Below are positions 20,710 to 29,652 of a stretch of DNA of 64,000 bases, piece after piece. Origin of the DNA: Bacillus sp. CH30_1T (GTDB lineage Bacteria > Bacillota > Bacilli > Bacillales > Bacillaceae_B); assembly GCF_008364765.1 (NCBI RefSeq), contig NZ_VTUY01000011.1, positions 62,001 to 126,000 on the forward strand, given 5' to 3'. A model generated the notes under the pieces. That model saw nothing but the letters and a program-made list of their open reading frames with translations. It ran no database searches and was not told where the DNA came from. A program made the translations under genes and the position numbers. How positions within the stretch are numbered: the stretch's first letter is position 1; each line of letters opens with the position of its first letter.

Positions 20710-21654
20710 ATGATGAAGGAAACGGCAAAAAAAATCAGTAATGGGTTTATGAGTTTTACCATTGGTAATCGGGGTCAAAACGGATTATTGTTTAAAAGCT
20801 TTGTATACATTCTTTTAATTGGAATCGGTTTTGTATATTTATATCCGTTACTTTATATGGGATCATATAGCTTAAAATCATTAGATGATATTTTAAACCC
20901 ACTGGTGAATTGGATTCCAACACAACTATACTTTGATAATTTTTCAAAAGCCGATCAAGTCCTCAGTTTTTTGCCGACATTAGCAGAGACATTATATGTT
21001 ACAGCTTTGCCTGCAATCGTGCAAACAGCTGTTGCTTCTATAATAGGATATGGATTTGCAAGATTTGAATTTCCTTTTAAGAAGACTTTATTGGTTTTTG
21101 TTTTAGCAACTTTTATCATACCGCCGCAGTTAACGATGATTCCAAGGTATGTATTCTTTAATGAATTAGGGTTCTTGGGGAATATTCAATCCTTTTTATT
21201 GCCGGCAATGTTAGGACAAGGACTGAATAGTGCCATATTCATCCTTATATTCTATCAATTTTTCAGAATGATTCCCAAGTCACTGGAGGAAGCAGCTCAG
21301 CTGGATGGTGCAGGATTTTTACGTGTGTTTATTGTCATTGCCATTCCAATGGCTGTTCCGGCGTTCATTATTTCATTCTTATTCTCATTTGTATGGTACT
21401 GGAATGAGACTTATCTAGCTGCATTATATTTTGGAAATGAGTTAACCACCTTACCACTCGAGTTAAATAAGTTTGTTGCGACTTATCAAAAATTGTATTC
21501 TGCTGGCGGAGATGAAGCTACTGGAGATACAATTAATGAAGGAATAAGAATGGCGGGTACGATGTTGACAATCTTACCTCTCCTAGTGGTTTATTTCCTA
21601 ACACAAAAATGGTTTGTTGAAGGTATTGATCGTTCCGGTATTACAGGAGAATAA
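20710..21654 (+). CDS. Carbohydrate ABC transporter permease, second pair, MalG-like
   Basis: A 314-residue permease. About six hydrophobic helices follow a short cytoplasmic N-terminus. The EAA loop reads EEAAQLDGAGFLRVFIVIAIPMAVP and the end (QKWFVEGIDRSGITGE) is typical of family members. I take the ATG at 20710, with AAAGGGTGG upstream; GTG codons at 20701 and 20704 are alternatives. It is the last gene of the transport operon. With no ATPase gene nearby, both channels probably use a shared MsmX-type ATPase encoded elsewhere. Confidence 0.9.
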   Translation: MMKETAKKISNGFMSFTIGNRGQNGLLFKSFVYILLIGIGFVYLYPLLYMGSYSLKSLDDILNPLVNWIPTQLYFDNFSKADQVLSFLPTLAETLYVTALPAIVQTAVASIIGYGFARFEFPFKKTLLVFVLATFIIPPQLTMIPRYVFFNELGFLGNIQSFLLPAMLGQGLNSAIFILIFYQFFRMIPKSLEEAAQLDGAGFLRVFIVIAIPMAVPAFIISFLFSFVWYWNETYLAALYFGNELTTLPLELNKFVATYQKLYSAGGDEATGDTINEGIRMAGTMLTILPLLVVYFLTQKWFVEGIDRSGITGE

Positions 21655-21746
21655 TATTCGGTATATCATGCGCACCCCTAAATTACAATCATAGTGAAAA
21701 CATCGCAACAGTATACTGAAGAATGTTTATGACAGAAGCATAGTAT

Positions 21747-21790
21747 AGTCAGTAATCCATTTATTAAAGGGTTGCTGACTGCTTTTATAT
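21747..21790 (+). terminator. Probable terminator of the ABC operon
   Basis: AGTCAG and CTGACT arms, extended by AA/TT and CC/GG pairs, precede GCTTTTAT. The stem is interrupted, so moderate strength. Confidence 0.5.
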
Positions 21791-21795
21791 TCCTC

Positions 21796-21811
21796 ATTGG
21801 AACGTTACAAT
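21796..21811. promoter_or_regulatory. Operator-like palindrome upstream of oxidoreductase gene
   Basis: ATTGGAACGTTACAAT matches the locus motif ATTGAAACGTTTCAAT with two substitutions. It starts 5 bases after a possible -10 (TATATT, 21786-21791), the same geometry as at the sulfatase and GH3 promoters. The -35 is poor. Confidence 0.55.
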
Positions 21812-21934
21812 ACAGAAATCGAATTTGGTAGATGCCTTTCTGGAATAACGGGGCTGTCACCAGCAAGATTGGGATTCGCGCTGGAAGGAGTAACAAACGA
21901 TATACGAAATGCTAAAAAGTATGGGGGGAAAAAA

Positions 21935-23092
21935 ATGAACAAGGTTCGCGTAGGGATCATTGGAATTGGAAATATGGGCACAAGTCATCTAAAAATCATA
22001 CAAAATGAACAGATTAACGGTATTGAACTAACGGCCGTCACAGATCAATCGGAAGAAAGAAAAAAATGGGCGAAAGAAAATCTGACGAATGTGAAGGTTT
22101 TTGACAATCCGGATGATTTACTGACTTTTGATTCGGTCGATGGTGTGATTATTGCAACCCCGCACTTTGATCATGCTGAAATGGCTATCAAAGCATTTGA
22201 AAATGGACTTCATGTCCTTTGTGAAAAACCTGCTGGCGTCTATACGAAACAAGTCAGGGAAATGAATGATGCAGCAGCAAAAACTGATAAAGTGTTTTCC
22301 ATCATGTATAACCAAAGAACGAACCCGGTCTATCAAAAAGTTCGGGATTTAGTAATGTCTGGTGAATTAGGTGAGATAAAACGGACCATTTGGGTAATTG
22401 ACTGGTATCGTTCGCAAAGCTACCATGATTCCGGAAATTGGAGGGGGACATGGGCTGGAGAAGGTGGAGGGGTATTATTAAATCAGGACCCTCATCAACT
22501 TGATTTGTGGCAATGGACAACCAATATGATGCCAAAGCGAGTAAGGGCATTTTGCAGTTTTGGCAAGTATTACAATATTGAAGTGGAAGATGATGTTACG
22601 GCATATGTTGAATATGAAAACGGTGCAACTGGTCTATTTATTTCTTCTACCGGAATCGCACCGGAGACGAATCGCTATGAGATTTATGGTGACAAAGGAA
22701 AGCTGGTCGTTGAAGACAATAAAATTACATTTTGGAGAAATCGTATTCCCGAAAGACAATTTAATGAAGAATGGAAAGGTGGATTTGGAATGCCGGAAAA
22801 TTGGAAATGTGAGATTCCTGTCCACGGTTCTGAAAGCGGTCACAAAGGAATCATCACCAATTGGATCGAGGCTATTCTTTATGATAAACCGTTAATCGCC
22901 CCTGGAGAAGATGGAATAAAGGGATTGACACTTTCGAATGCAATGCACTTGTCTTCATGGACCGACTCCTGGGTAGACTTGCCTCTTGATGAAGATTTGT
23001 TTTATGAAAACTTGAAAGAAAGAATGAACAACTCTGTCTTTAACAAACAAACTTCCGCTACTAAGATTCTAGATGTTAAAGGGACTTATTAG
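21935..23092 (+). CDS. Gfo/Idh/MocA-family sugar oxidoreductase
   Basis: A 385-residue NAD(P)-dependent dehydrogenase. The N-terminal Rossmann fold shows GIIGIGNMGTSHLK and the conserved EKP motif appears in HVLCEKPAGVYTKQ. A C-terminal alpha/beta domain contains the segment NQDPHQLDLWQW, whose His is a usual catalytic residue. I chose the ATG at 21935, preceded by GGGGGG; an upstream extension to 21797 is not family-like. It is followed 47 bases later by an isomerase/epimerase-type TIM barrel. Such pairs can act through 3-keto-sugar intermediates, but the sugar here is unknown. Confidence 0.92.
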   Translation: MNKVRVGIIGIGNMGTSHLKIIQNEQINGIELTAVTDQSEERKKWAKENLTNVKVFDNPDDLLTFDSVDGVIIATPHFDHAEMAIKAFENGLHVLCEKPAGVYTKQVREMNDAAAKTDKVFSIMYNQRTNPVYQKVRDLVMSGELGEIKRTIWVIDWYRSQSYHDSGNWRGTWAGEGGGVLLNQDPHQLDLWQWTTNMMPKRVRAFCSFGKYYNIEVEDDVTAYVEYENGATGLFISSTGIAPETNRYEIYGDKGKLVVEDNKITFWRNRIPERQFNEEWKGGFGMPENWKCEIPVHGSESGHKGIITNWIEAILYDKPLIAPGEDGIKGLTLSNAMHLSSWTDSWVDLPLDEDLFYENLKERMNNSVFNKQTSATKILDVKGTY

Positions 23093-23139
23093 AATAGGAT
23101 TTATATAAGAATCTACATGTATTAGGAGGAGTATTTTCC

Positions 23140-23916
23140 ATGAAACAGAAACTGGCTGCCCAATTGTTTACATTACGAGATCAAGTGAAGGATGATTTTC
23201 CTGGAGTCTTAAGAGATTTAAAGGATATGGGATGGAGCGGTGTACAAATAAGCGGATTATTTGGATATTCAAAAGAGGAAATTGCATCGGTATTAGAAGA
23301 AACAGGCTTAAGAACGGCAGGGATTCATGCTGGTATTGATAGTTTGCGAGGGGACTTGCAGACAGTTGTGGAAGAAGCTGATCTCTTTGGAACGAAAGAC
23401 ATTGTATGCCCGTACATCCCTGAAGGACTAAGAAATGAAGAAAGTTATAGAGCGGTTAGAAGCGACTTAAATGAGATTGCACGCAAACTTCGGAAAAATG
23501 GATATCGGATCAGTTATCATAATCATGATTTTGAATTTGAGACAACAATAGATGGAAAGAGTGCGTTGGAATATATCCTTGATCCTGTCGAGGAGAATCA
23601 TATTCTGGCTGAAATTGATGTCTATTGGATTAAAAAAGCCGGATATGATCCACTAAGCTTCATCAAGAATTACACTCGCCGGCTTCCCATTATTCATCTA
23701 AAGGATATGGCAGACGATGATGCGCAATCATTTGCCGAAATAGGCACAGGCATGATTACCTTCGAGCCGATTTTATTATGGGGAGAACAAAATGGAATAG
23801 AGTGGTACGCAGTTGAACAGGATGAGTGTCCGGGAGATCCTTTGAAGAGTTTACAAATCAGTTTAAACAATCTACATGACATGATAGACAGGCTGAATTC
23901 AAAATCAGTTCGATGA
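23140..23916 (+). CDS. Sugar phosphate isomerase/epimerase family TIM barrel
   Basis: A 258-residue cytoplasmic protein of the xylose-isomerase-like (AP endonuclease 2) superfamily. Candidate metal ligands lie at the expected strand ends: SYHNHDFEFE, ILAEIDVYWIKKAG, PIIHLKDM and WYAVEQDE. It is full length. It follows the Gfo/Idh oxidoreductase and shares its likely operon with the GH35-like gene 66 bases downstream. Members act as epimerases, isomerases, dehydratases or keto-glycoside lyases, so the reaction cannot be named. AGGAGG lies 8-9 bases before the ATG. Confidence 0.88.
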   Translation: MKQKLAAQLFTLRDQVKDDFPGVLRDLKDMGWSGVQISGLFGYSKEEIASVLEETGLRTAGIHAGIDSLRGDLQTVVEEADLFGTKDIVCPYIPEGLRNEESYRAVRSDLNEIARKLRKNGYRISYHNHDFEFETTIDGKSALEYILDPVEENHILAEIDVYWIKKAGYDPLSFIKNYTRRLPIIHLKDMADDDAQSFAEIGTGMITFEPILLWGEQNGIEWYAVEQDECPGDPLKSLQISLNNLHDMIDRLNSKSVR

Positions 23917-23982
23917 TCACAGGTGAATCCTTTAGTGAAACAGAGACACATACCAAAACAAAAAAGTGGGAGGAAACTTATC

Positions 23983-26355
23983 ATGTCAGTTGCTATGAAA
24001 CAAGGTAAATTTGTCATTGATGGGAAAGAAGAATTTCTATATGGCGGGGAATTACATTATTATCGTGTACCGAAAAATGAATGGAGAGATCGTCTTACGA
24101 AACTAAAAGAAGCCGGATGTAATTTAGTCAGTTCATATGTTCCGTGGGTTTGGCATGAAATTGAAGAAGGAGTTTATGACTTTACAGGGGAAACAAGGGG
24201 AGAACGTGATTTAGTATCATTTTTAGCATTGGCTAAAGAATTTGGACTCTATTGTATCGTTCGCCCAGGCCCATATGTTATGGCAGAAGTTCGATTTCAT
24301 GGTGTGCCAGATTGGTTGCTTAATACGTACCCGGAAGTAATTGCAAAAAAACGAGATGGAAAAGATCATCCTACCCGGGTTGTATCATACAGACATCCGG
24401 TTTTCCTTAAAAAAACAAAAAAATGGTATGAAGCAGTGAATAAGGTGCTTGCTCCAGAACAGGTCAGTCATGGTGGATCAATCATCATGTATCAGTTATG
24501 TAATGAAATTGGAATGCTCCACTGGGTAAGCAATACATCAGATTATAACCAAGAAACCTTGGAGAAATTTATAGGGTATCTTTCAGCCAAGTATGGATCA
24601 ATCGAACATTTTAACAAGAAATACGAAGTAAATGAAGATTCCTTTTCAGATTTTGTCAAAACGTTAAAAAAAGGTTTACCTGAAGAATATCCTTCCTTTC
24701 ATTATGAATGGAGTGAATTTAGAAGGAAATATATTAAAGACTATACAGGGGACTTGAGGGGATTTGCAAAAGAAACCGGGATAACCGTACCCTTTATCAT
24801 CAATGTACATGGCTTTAAAGACTTTTCAATCTATAGTCGCGGGGTTGATTATCCAATTGGTCTGTCACAATTGTATGATACGGCTGAATTTGATGATGTT
24901 GTGATTGCAGGAGATTTTTATCCAGGACGTATTGGATACGATAATTATCACGATTTAGTATTGGCAACTACATACACAAGAGCCATTTCCCAAAAAGATC
25001 AACCGATATTCTCAGCAGAATTTCAATCCGGGCGTTTGGCAGATCGGCCAAGACTTTATCCACAAGATTTGGACTTGAATACCAGAACTTGTGTGGCCCA
25101 TGGGATGAATGCATTAAATTATTATATGTTTGTCGGGGGCGAAAACTTCGAAAACATCGGACTGTTTGGCAGAAGACATGAATGGCAGGCACCGATTGAT
25201 TCTAAAGGAGAGTTACGTCCAAACTATGAAAAGGCACGCCATCTTGGAGAAGTATACCAGTCAATCGGCAAGAAATTAATTGAATCACCTAAAAAAGTCC
25301 ACACATTTGTTGGATTTAATCCAAATGACTATATGACTGAAGTGATTGAAGATCGTGATCGGGCTCTCCTGGGGGAAGTTATTGGGAAACGGGAGCAAGC
25401 TTCTTTTGATGGTATTCTTCGATTATTGGTGGCTGCGAATATCCAGTATGAAGCGATTGATTTATTGAAGGATTTATCTGTTGCTGAAGCTCCTTCATTA
25501 TGGGTGTTTTCAACCAAAAAAATGGATGCGGGACTACAAAAACGTCTTGCACAATATGTTAAACAAGGCGGTAAGCTCATTATCTATCCGGAGGTTCCAA
25601 CTGAGGATGTGCAAGGAAAACCTTGTCGAACTCTGGCAGATGAGTTGAAATTAGGAGAATGGGAAGTCGTGGGTGGACCCCCTGATTATATTGATGTGCT
25701 TGGCATTGATGCGGTTAATATAAGACAACGAATGCACTTTACAACATTTGACGGTGAACCGATTGCCACGTTTACACGTACAGGTGAAAATCAGGTAGCT
25801 TCCTATAAAAAGCAAATCGGAATGGGAGAAATCTTAATCCTGGGAATATTAATGGGACATGATTACAGCTATCAAATAGATGTTATCACAGAAATCGCTG
25901 AACAATTTGGAATAAAAAGACACTTAAGCTCAACAAATGCAGATCTTTCTCTAGTTGAACGCACGAATGGAAAGGAATCATTCTTATTTGTAGGAAACTA
26001 TGATGAAGTCGGGCAATCAGGTGTGATTTATGAACATGGACAACCGCTTTTTGATGGAGTAGCGATTAATTTACCTCCGAGATCTTCAGTCATGATTGTA
26101 AGAAACTATGAAATTAGGGATGGCTTAACGATCGATTTCACAACAGCTGAAGTCACTCGCCTTTATGAAACAAAAGATCAAATCGAAATAACACTGAAAC
26201 CTATTGGATCTACAGGTATGCTAAAGATGGATACAAATGGTAAATGGGAATCGGAAGAGAATGAAACGACGAAAGTGAATACAATTGTAGTGAAAAATAT
26301 TTGCAAGCCTACAACGATAAAAATTAACAAGTTAAAAGAAACAATCATGAGGTAA
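23983..26355 (+). CDS. GH35-like glycoside hydrolase (A)
   Basis: A 790-residue cytoplasmic enzyme with no signal peptide. The N-terminal TIM barrel has GH35 hallmarks: GGELHYYRVPKNEWRDRL, YVPWVWHE and RPGPYVMAE. Glu175 in QLCNEIGM aligns with the acid/base and Glu346 in SAEFQSG with the nucleophile. The acid/base region differs from the usual ENEYG of beta-galactosidases, so a different specificity is likely. After about residue 450 come a flavodoxin-like/GATase-like middle part and beta-domains. The start at 23983 follows GGGAGG; an upstream in-frame ATG at 23923 lacks a site. It is a paralogue of the gene at 27099, with a repeat cluster between them. Confidence 0.85.
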   Translation: MSVAMKQGKFVIDGKEEFLYGGELHYYRVPKNEWRDRLTKLKEAGCNLVSSYVPWVWHEIEEGVYDFTGETRGERDLVSFLALAKEFGLYCIVRPGPYVMAEVRFHGVPDWLLNTYPEVIAKKRDGKDHPTRVVSYRHPVFLKKTKKWYEAVNKVLAPEQVSHGGSIIMYQLCNEIGMLHWVSNTSDYNQETLEKFIGYLSAKYGSIEHFNKKYEVNEDSFSDFVKTLKKGLPEEYPSFHYEWSEFRRKYIKDYTGDLRGFAKETGITVPFIINVHGFKDFSIYSRGVDYPIGLSQLYDTAEFDDVVIAGDFYPGRIGYDNYHDLVLATTYTRAISQKDQPIFSAEFQSGRLADRPRLYPQDLDLNTRTCVAHGMNALNYYMFVGGENFENIGLFGRRHEWQAPIDSKGELRPNYEKARHLGEVYQSIGKKLIESPKKVHTFVGFNPNDYMTEVIEDRDRALLGEVIGKREQASFDGILRLLVAANIQYEAIDLLKDLSVAEAPSLWVFSTKKMDAGLQKRLAQYVKQGGKLIIYPEVPTEDVQGKPCRTLADELKLGEWEVVGGPPDYIDVLGIDAVNIRQRMHFTTFDGEPIATFTRTGENQVASYKKQIGMGEILILGILMGHDYSYQIDVITEIAEQFGIKRHLSSTNADLSLVERTNGKESFLFVGNYDEVGQSGVIYEHGQPLFDGVAINLPPRSSVMIVRNYEIRDGLTIDFTTAEVTRLYETKDQIEITLKPIGSTGMLKMDTNGKWESEENETTKVNTIVVKNICKPTTIKINKLKETIMR

Positions 26356-26396
26356 AAGGAAATAAATTCTTTCAACAGTTTTAAGAACATCTAAAT

Positions 26397-26726
26397 GAAA
26401 GGCTCTTTTCGTATAGTTTGTTGCTATTGTAGAGGAGAAAGTAATAGTTGATTTCCGCTCCAGGATGCTCGCTTTCCGCGGGGCTGGCGGTTGAACCTCC
26501 TCGGCTGCGCCTCCGGGGTCTCACCTGTCCAGCTACGGGGCTTAGGGGCTCGAGGTCATAAGCCAAGTCTGCCAAAAAGGCAAAGTCCGCCTTTCCAGCA
26601 GACTCGTCTTATGCTTGTCGCCCCTGGGCAAAGCCCCTCCGCTTTTCGTACTGTCCAGCTATTCCCGCAGGAGTCGAGCATCCTTCCGCTCCAATCAACT
26701 TTCTGAGCATGTATCCTTAATGGAAA
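26397..26726. repeat. Interspersed palindromic repeat, copy R2, interrupted
   Basis: The same element as 6506-6709: it shares GAAAGGCTCTTTTCG at the left, GTAATAGTTGATTTCCGCT, GAGCATCC, and CAACTTTCTGAGCATGTATC at the right. It is split by a second small repeat (26536-26661). It starts 41 bases after GH35-like gene A. Small ORFs across it are not real genes. Confidence 0.85.
26536..26661. mobile_element. Small MITE-like element nested in repeat R2
   Basis: A 115-base insert (26536-26650) flanked by an 11-base direct repeat CTGTCCAGCTA at 26525-26535 and 26651-26661; the uninterrupted copy R1 has this sequence once (6634-6644). The insert has inverted GC-rich ends (GGGGCTTAGGGGC against GCCCCTGGGCAAAGCCCC) and no ORF. 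It resembles the small Bacillus repeats that carry GTCCAGCT at their ends. Confidence 0.75.
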
Positions 26727-26871
26727 ACAAGAAAAACAAGAACTTTAGCAAACAGTCTCATTTAGGTAAGTAGAGATTGATTTTCCTTTTAAGGAAGAAG
26801 AATTATTTTTTTCTAGTTACATTGTTTTCTTGCACACTTTGAAGCTCTGTCATGAAAATTCTGTTAAAGAA

Positions 26872-26981
26872 GGTGAGGGGAACTGCGCAGACTCCTGCGG
26901 ATTTCGGACGTGCCGAGACCCCGTTCGGCTAAGAGGAGGTTCGGCCGAACGCTAGCTGCAAGCGGAGCAGTTCCCCTCACC
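26872..26981. repeat. Palindromic repeat R3 between the GH35-like genes
   Basis: Perfect 15-bp outer arms (GGTGAGGGGAACTGC and its complement) enclose CCGAGACCCC and AGGAGG blocks related to the other repeats. Downstream, CGAAAAGAGCC at 27044-27054 is the inverse of the GGCTCTTTTCG that begins R2 at 26401, so 26401-27054 may be one composite element. The stretch 26356-27098 holds no gene. Confidence 0.7.
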
Positions 26982-27098
26982 ATCCAGTATAAACTGGTTG
27001 ACAGAGCCCTGGCAGATTCTATGCTAGAAAAACAACAATTTTTGCGAAAAGAGCCAAATGAAAGGAACAAAAGATATAGTAAGCAGGAGGGAAAAAAA

Positions 27099-29510
27099 TT
27101 GATTGAAATCAAAAACAAGCAAATTCTCATAGATGGTGAGCCAAAAATCATCATGGCAGGGGAAATCCACTATTTTCGTCTAGATCGCGATGAATGGCAG
27201 GACCGTATTGATAAATTGAAAGCTGCAGGATGTAATGCTGTTGCCTCTTACGTACCGTGGCTATGTCATGAACCGGTTGAGGGTGAAATCGATTTGGTTG
27301 GGAAGACCCGACCGGAACTGGACTTAATAGGCTTCATTGATTTATGTGCAGAAAATGGTCTTTACTTCTTCTTGCGACCAGGACCGTTTATTATGGCTGA
27401 AATGAAAAATGAAGGTATTCCTCATTGGGTCATTGAAAAGCATCCAGAAACAGTTCCCGTGACTTGGGATGGAAAGAAGACTTTAGCCCACACGCTTGAT
27501 TATATGGCTCCGGGTTTTTTACAAGAAACAAAGAAATGGTTTGAAGCCGTGATGGCTGTTTCTGTACCACGTTTGCATACAAATGGTGGAAATATCATAG
27601 CTGTACAACTTGATAATGAGATTGGAATGCTCTCATGGGTAAGTAATAGTCCTGATTTAACAGACAATGTTCTGAGGGATTTTTCTCAATGGTTGAAAGA
27701 GCGTTATGACGTTGATGCCCTTACTACCCGATACCCATTTGATATCAATGATGTTGAAGGAAGAAAAGAAGCCATTCGCTCACCTAAAGAAGAGTACTCA
27801 GCTGAACTTCACTTCGATCTTGGTTATTATATGAGAAACCGTTTCGCCCGTTATGTAGCAACATTAAGAGCTTATTCTGAAGAATCTGGTGTAAAAGATG
27901 TTCCATTTGTCGTAAATATTCATGGGACAGGAGGAGGTCGTGCTTTAAGATTTCCTATTGGTATCAGTCAGCTATATGAGTCGTATACACAAGCACCTGG
28001 TTATATTTCTGGGTCTGATATATATTTTGGGGATCTATCGATGGCGACTTTTCAGGATCTCTACTTGATCAATGGTTTTATGGATGCAGTTCACAATCAG
28101 GATCAGCCTTTAACGTCAGTGGAATTTAATTGCGGTGACGGAAACTTCGGTAATAATTTCAGTGGACGTTTAGATCCTTCCGCTGCAGATTTCAAAACAA
28201 GAATGTGTATTGCTCAAGGAAATCGACTACTAAACTATTATCTATTGACTGGTGGAAGAAACTATCGGATGGATAATGAATACAACGATGGAAATGATCG
28301 AATAGCCCATACAGGAGAAAGACACGGATTTGCAGCTCCGATCAGCCCGGAAGGTGAACTAAATTACACGTTCCCAAGAATGGCACGTTCAATCAAGACG
28401 ATTATGGCTGTTTCAGATAAGCTTGCAGTAATGGAAGAAGAACGTGATTCGGTTGCGTTTGCGTTCATCCCAGATTACTACATGACGGAGTCTTGCTATT
28501 CTCATAGTGAAAATATGAAGAAAATGTACCAAAACATTGAAGCAAACCGAGCTGGTAGTGCATGGGATAACATGGCACGTGCCATGTTACTTGCAGGATA
28601 CCGATTCGGTTCAGTAGATATTCAAAATAAGCCAGTTGATCCTAAAGAAACACCTGTCCTTGCTGTACCATCAGCCCGTTACTTACATAGGGAAGTTCAG
28701 CAAAAATTGGTTGATTTCCTACATGCCGGAGGAGGCATCCTTCTCTATGGTGAAGTTCCCACACATGATATGGAAGCCAAACCTTGTACGATTCTTGCTG
28801 ATGCTCTTGGCGTTCAACCAAAAGAAGTTCGTACAGCAAACCTTAATTATAAACTGTCTGTTTATGCCGATGGTTGGGCAAAACAACGCCCTGAGATTCG
28901 TACGCACAAAGCGCAGGCACTTGAAGTTGGAGACGCTGAGGCGATTTTCCGGATTTATGGGACCGATGAAGTCTGTGGGTTTGATACTAAGGTAGGTAAT
29001 GGGAAAGCGATCGTAATGGCCACAGCTTATAATACTGACATTGATCTATATAAAGAAGCCTTGGAAAAGCTGGGTGCACATGCATCTCTTCGCCACGACT
29101 GTAACTATCACGGTATTTTTATGACATCTACTGCTACAAAAGAAGGGGAAAGATTCATTCATATTTTGAATCTTGATGGATTCGATAAAGATATACACCT
29201 TTATGAAAATGAAGCAAAACTATTAGATGGACGCAAGATTATGCTCCAAAGTAAAGATGGATTGATGATTCCGATCAATGTCACATTAAATGATGTGAAA
29301 ATTGTGTATTCAACAGCCGAAGTGACAAATGTAAATAAGGATACGATCGAGTTTCGTCTAACCCAAGCTGAGGATGTCATCGCTTTAGAGACTGATCGAG
29401 AAATTGCACCAAGCGATGACTATCATGTACAGAAAAGAGAAAATACGACCTACGTTATTTCCAAGAAACATGGAAAAATTGATGATCGCTTGACTCTTCG
29501 ATTTATATAA
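27099..29510 (+). CDS. GH35-like glycoside hydrolase (B)
   Basis: An 803-residue cytoplasmic paralogue of the enzyme at 23983. The barrel carries AGEIHYFRLDRDEWQDRI, YVPWLCHE and RPGPFIMAE. Glu174 in QLDNEIGM is the likely acid/base and Glu342 in SVEFNCGDG the likely nucleophile. The middle and C-terminal parts (GGGILLYGEVPTHDMEAKPC, then beta-rich ends) parallel paralogue A. The frame is open back to 26910, but that part is repeat-derived. The real start is TTG at 27099, 8 bases after a perfect AGGAGG, giving IEIKNKQILIDGEPK as in A. The sugar released is unknown; two diverged copies suggest two linkages or decorated variants. Confidence 0.85.
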   Translation: MIEIKNKQILIDGEPKIIMAGEIHYFRLDRDEWQDRIDKLKAAGCNAVASYVPWLCHEPVEGEIDLVGKTRPELDLIGFIDLCAENGLYFFLRPGPFIMAEMKNEGIPHWVIEKHPETVPVTWDGKKTLAHTLDYMAPGFLQETKKWFEAVMAVSVPRLHTNGGNIIAVQLDNEIGMLSWVSNSPDLTDNVLRDFSQWLKERYDVDALTTRYPFDINDVEGRKEAIRSPKEEYSAELHFDLGYYMRNRFARYVATLRAYSEESGVKDVPFVVNIHGTGGGRALRFPIGISQLYESYTQAPGYISGSDIYFGDLSMATFQDLYLINGFMDAVHNQDQPLTSVEFNCGDGNFGNNFSGRLDPSAADFKTRMCIAQGNRLLNYYLLTGGRNYRMDNEYNDGNDRIAHTGERHGFAAPISPEGELNYTFPRMARSIKTIMAVSDKLAVMEEERDSVAFAFIPDYYMTESCYSHSENMKKMYQNIEANRAGSAWDNMARAMLLAGYRFGSVDIQNKPVDPKETPVLAVPSARYLHREVQQKLVDFLHAGGGILLYGEVPTHDMEAKPCTILADALGVQPKEVRTANLNYKLSVYADGWAKQRPEIRTHKAQALEVGDAEAIFRIYGTDEVCGFDTKVGNGKAIVMATAYNTDIDLYKEALEKLGAHASLRHDCNYHGIFMTSTATKEGERFIHILNLDGFDKDIHLYENEAKLLDGRKIMLQSKDGLMIPINVTLNDVKIVYSTAEVTNVNKDTIEFRLTQAEDVIALETDREIAPSDDYHVQKRENTTYVISKKHGKIDDRLTLRFI

Positions 29511-29516
29511 ACTTAA

Positions 29517-29560
29517 ATGACGGCTTCTTTAAGATAAAAAGGAGTCGTCATGTACTTTAT
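29517..29560 (+). terminator. Terminator after GH35-like gene B
   Basis: A 14-bp stem from ATGACGGCTTCTTT and AAAGGAGTCGTCAT with two G-U pairs, followed by a T-rich stretch. Confidence 0.65.
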
Positions 29561-29652
29561 TTCCTTCTCCTTAAAGTTATCGTTTCATTTTATCAAGCAT
29601 AATCAACTTAGTTATCAACATAATCATTTTCTATTGAAAGGAGCATTATTTT

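Noticed and set aside
26864..27154. Open frames on both strands across the repeat region (including 26381-26575, 26491-26706 and the 26910-27098 extension)
   Set aside because: They consist of palindromic repeat sequence, have no ribosome site, and gene B has a clear TTG start at 27099 with AGGAGG.
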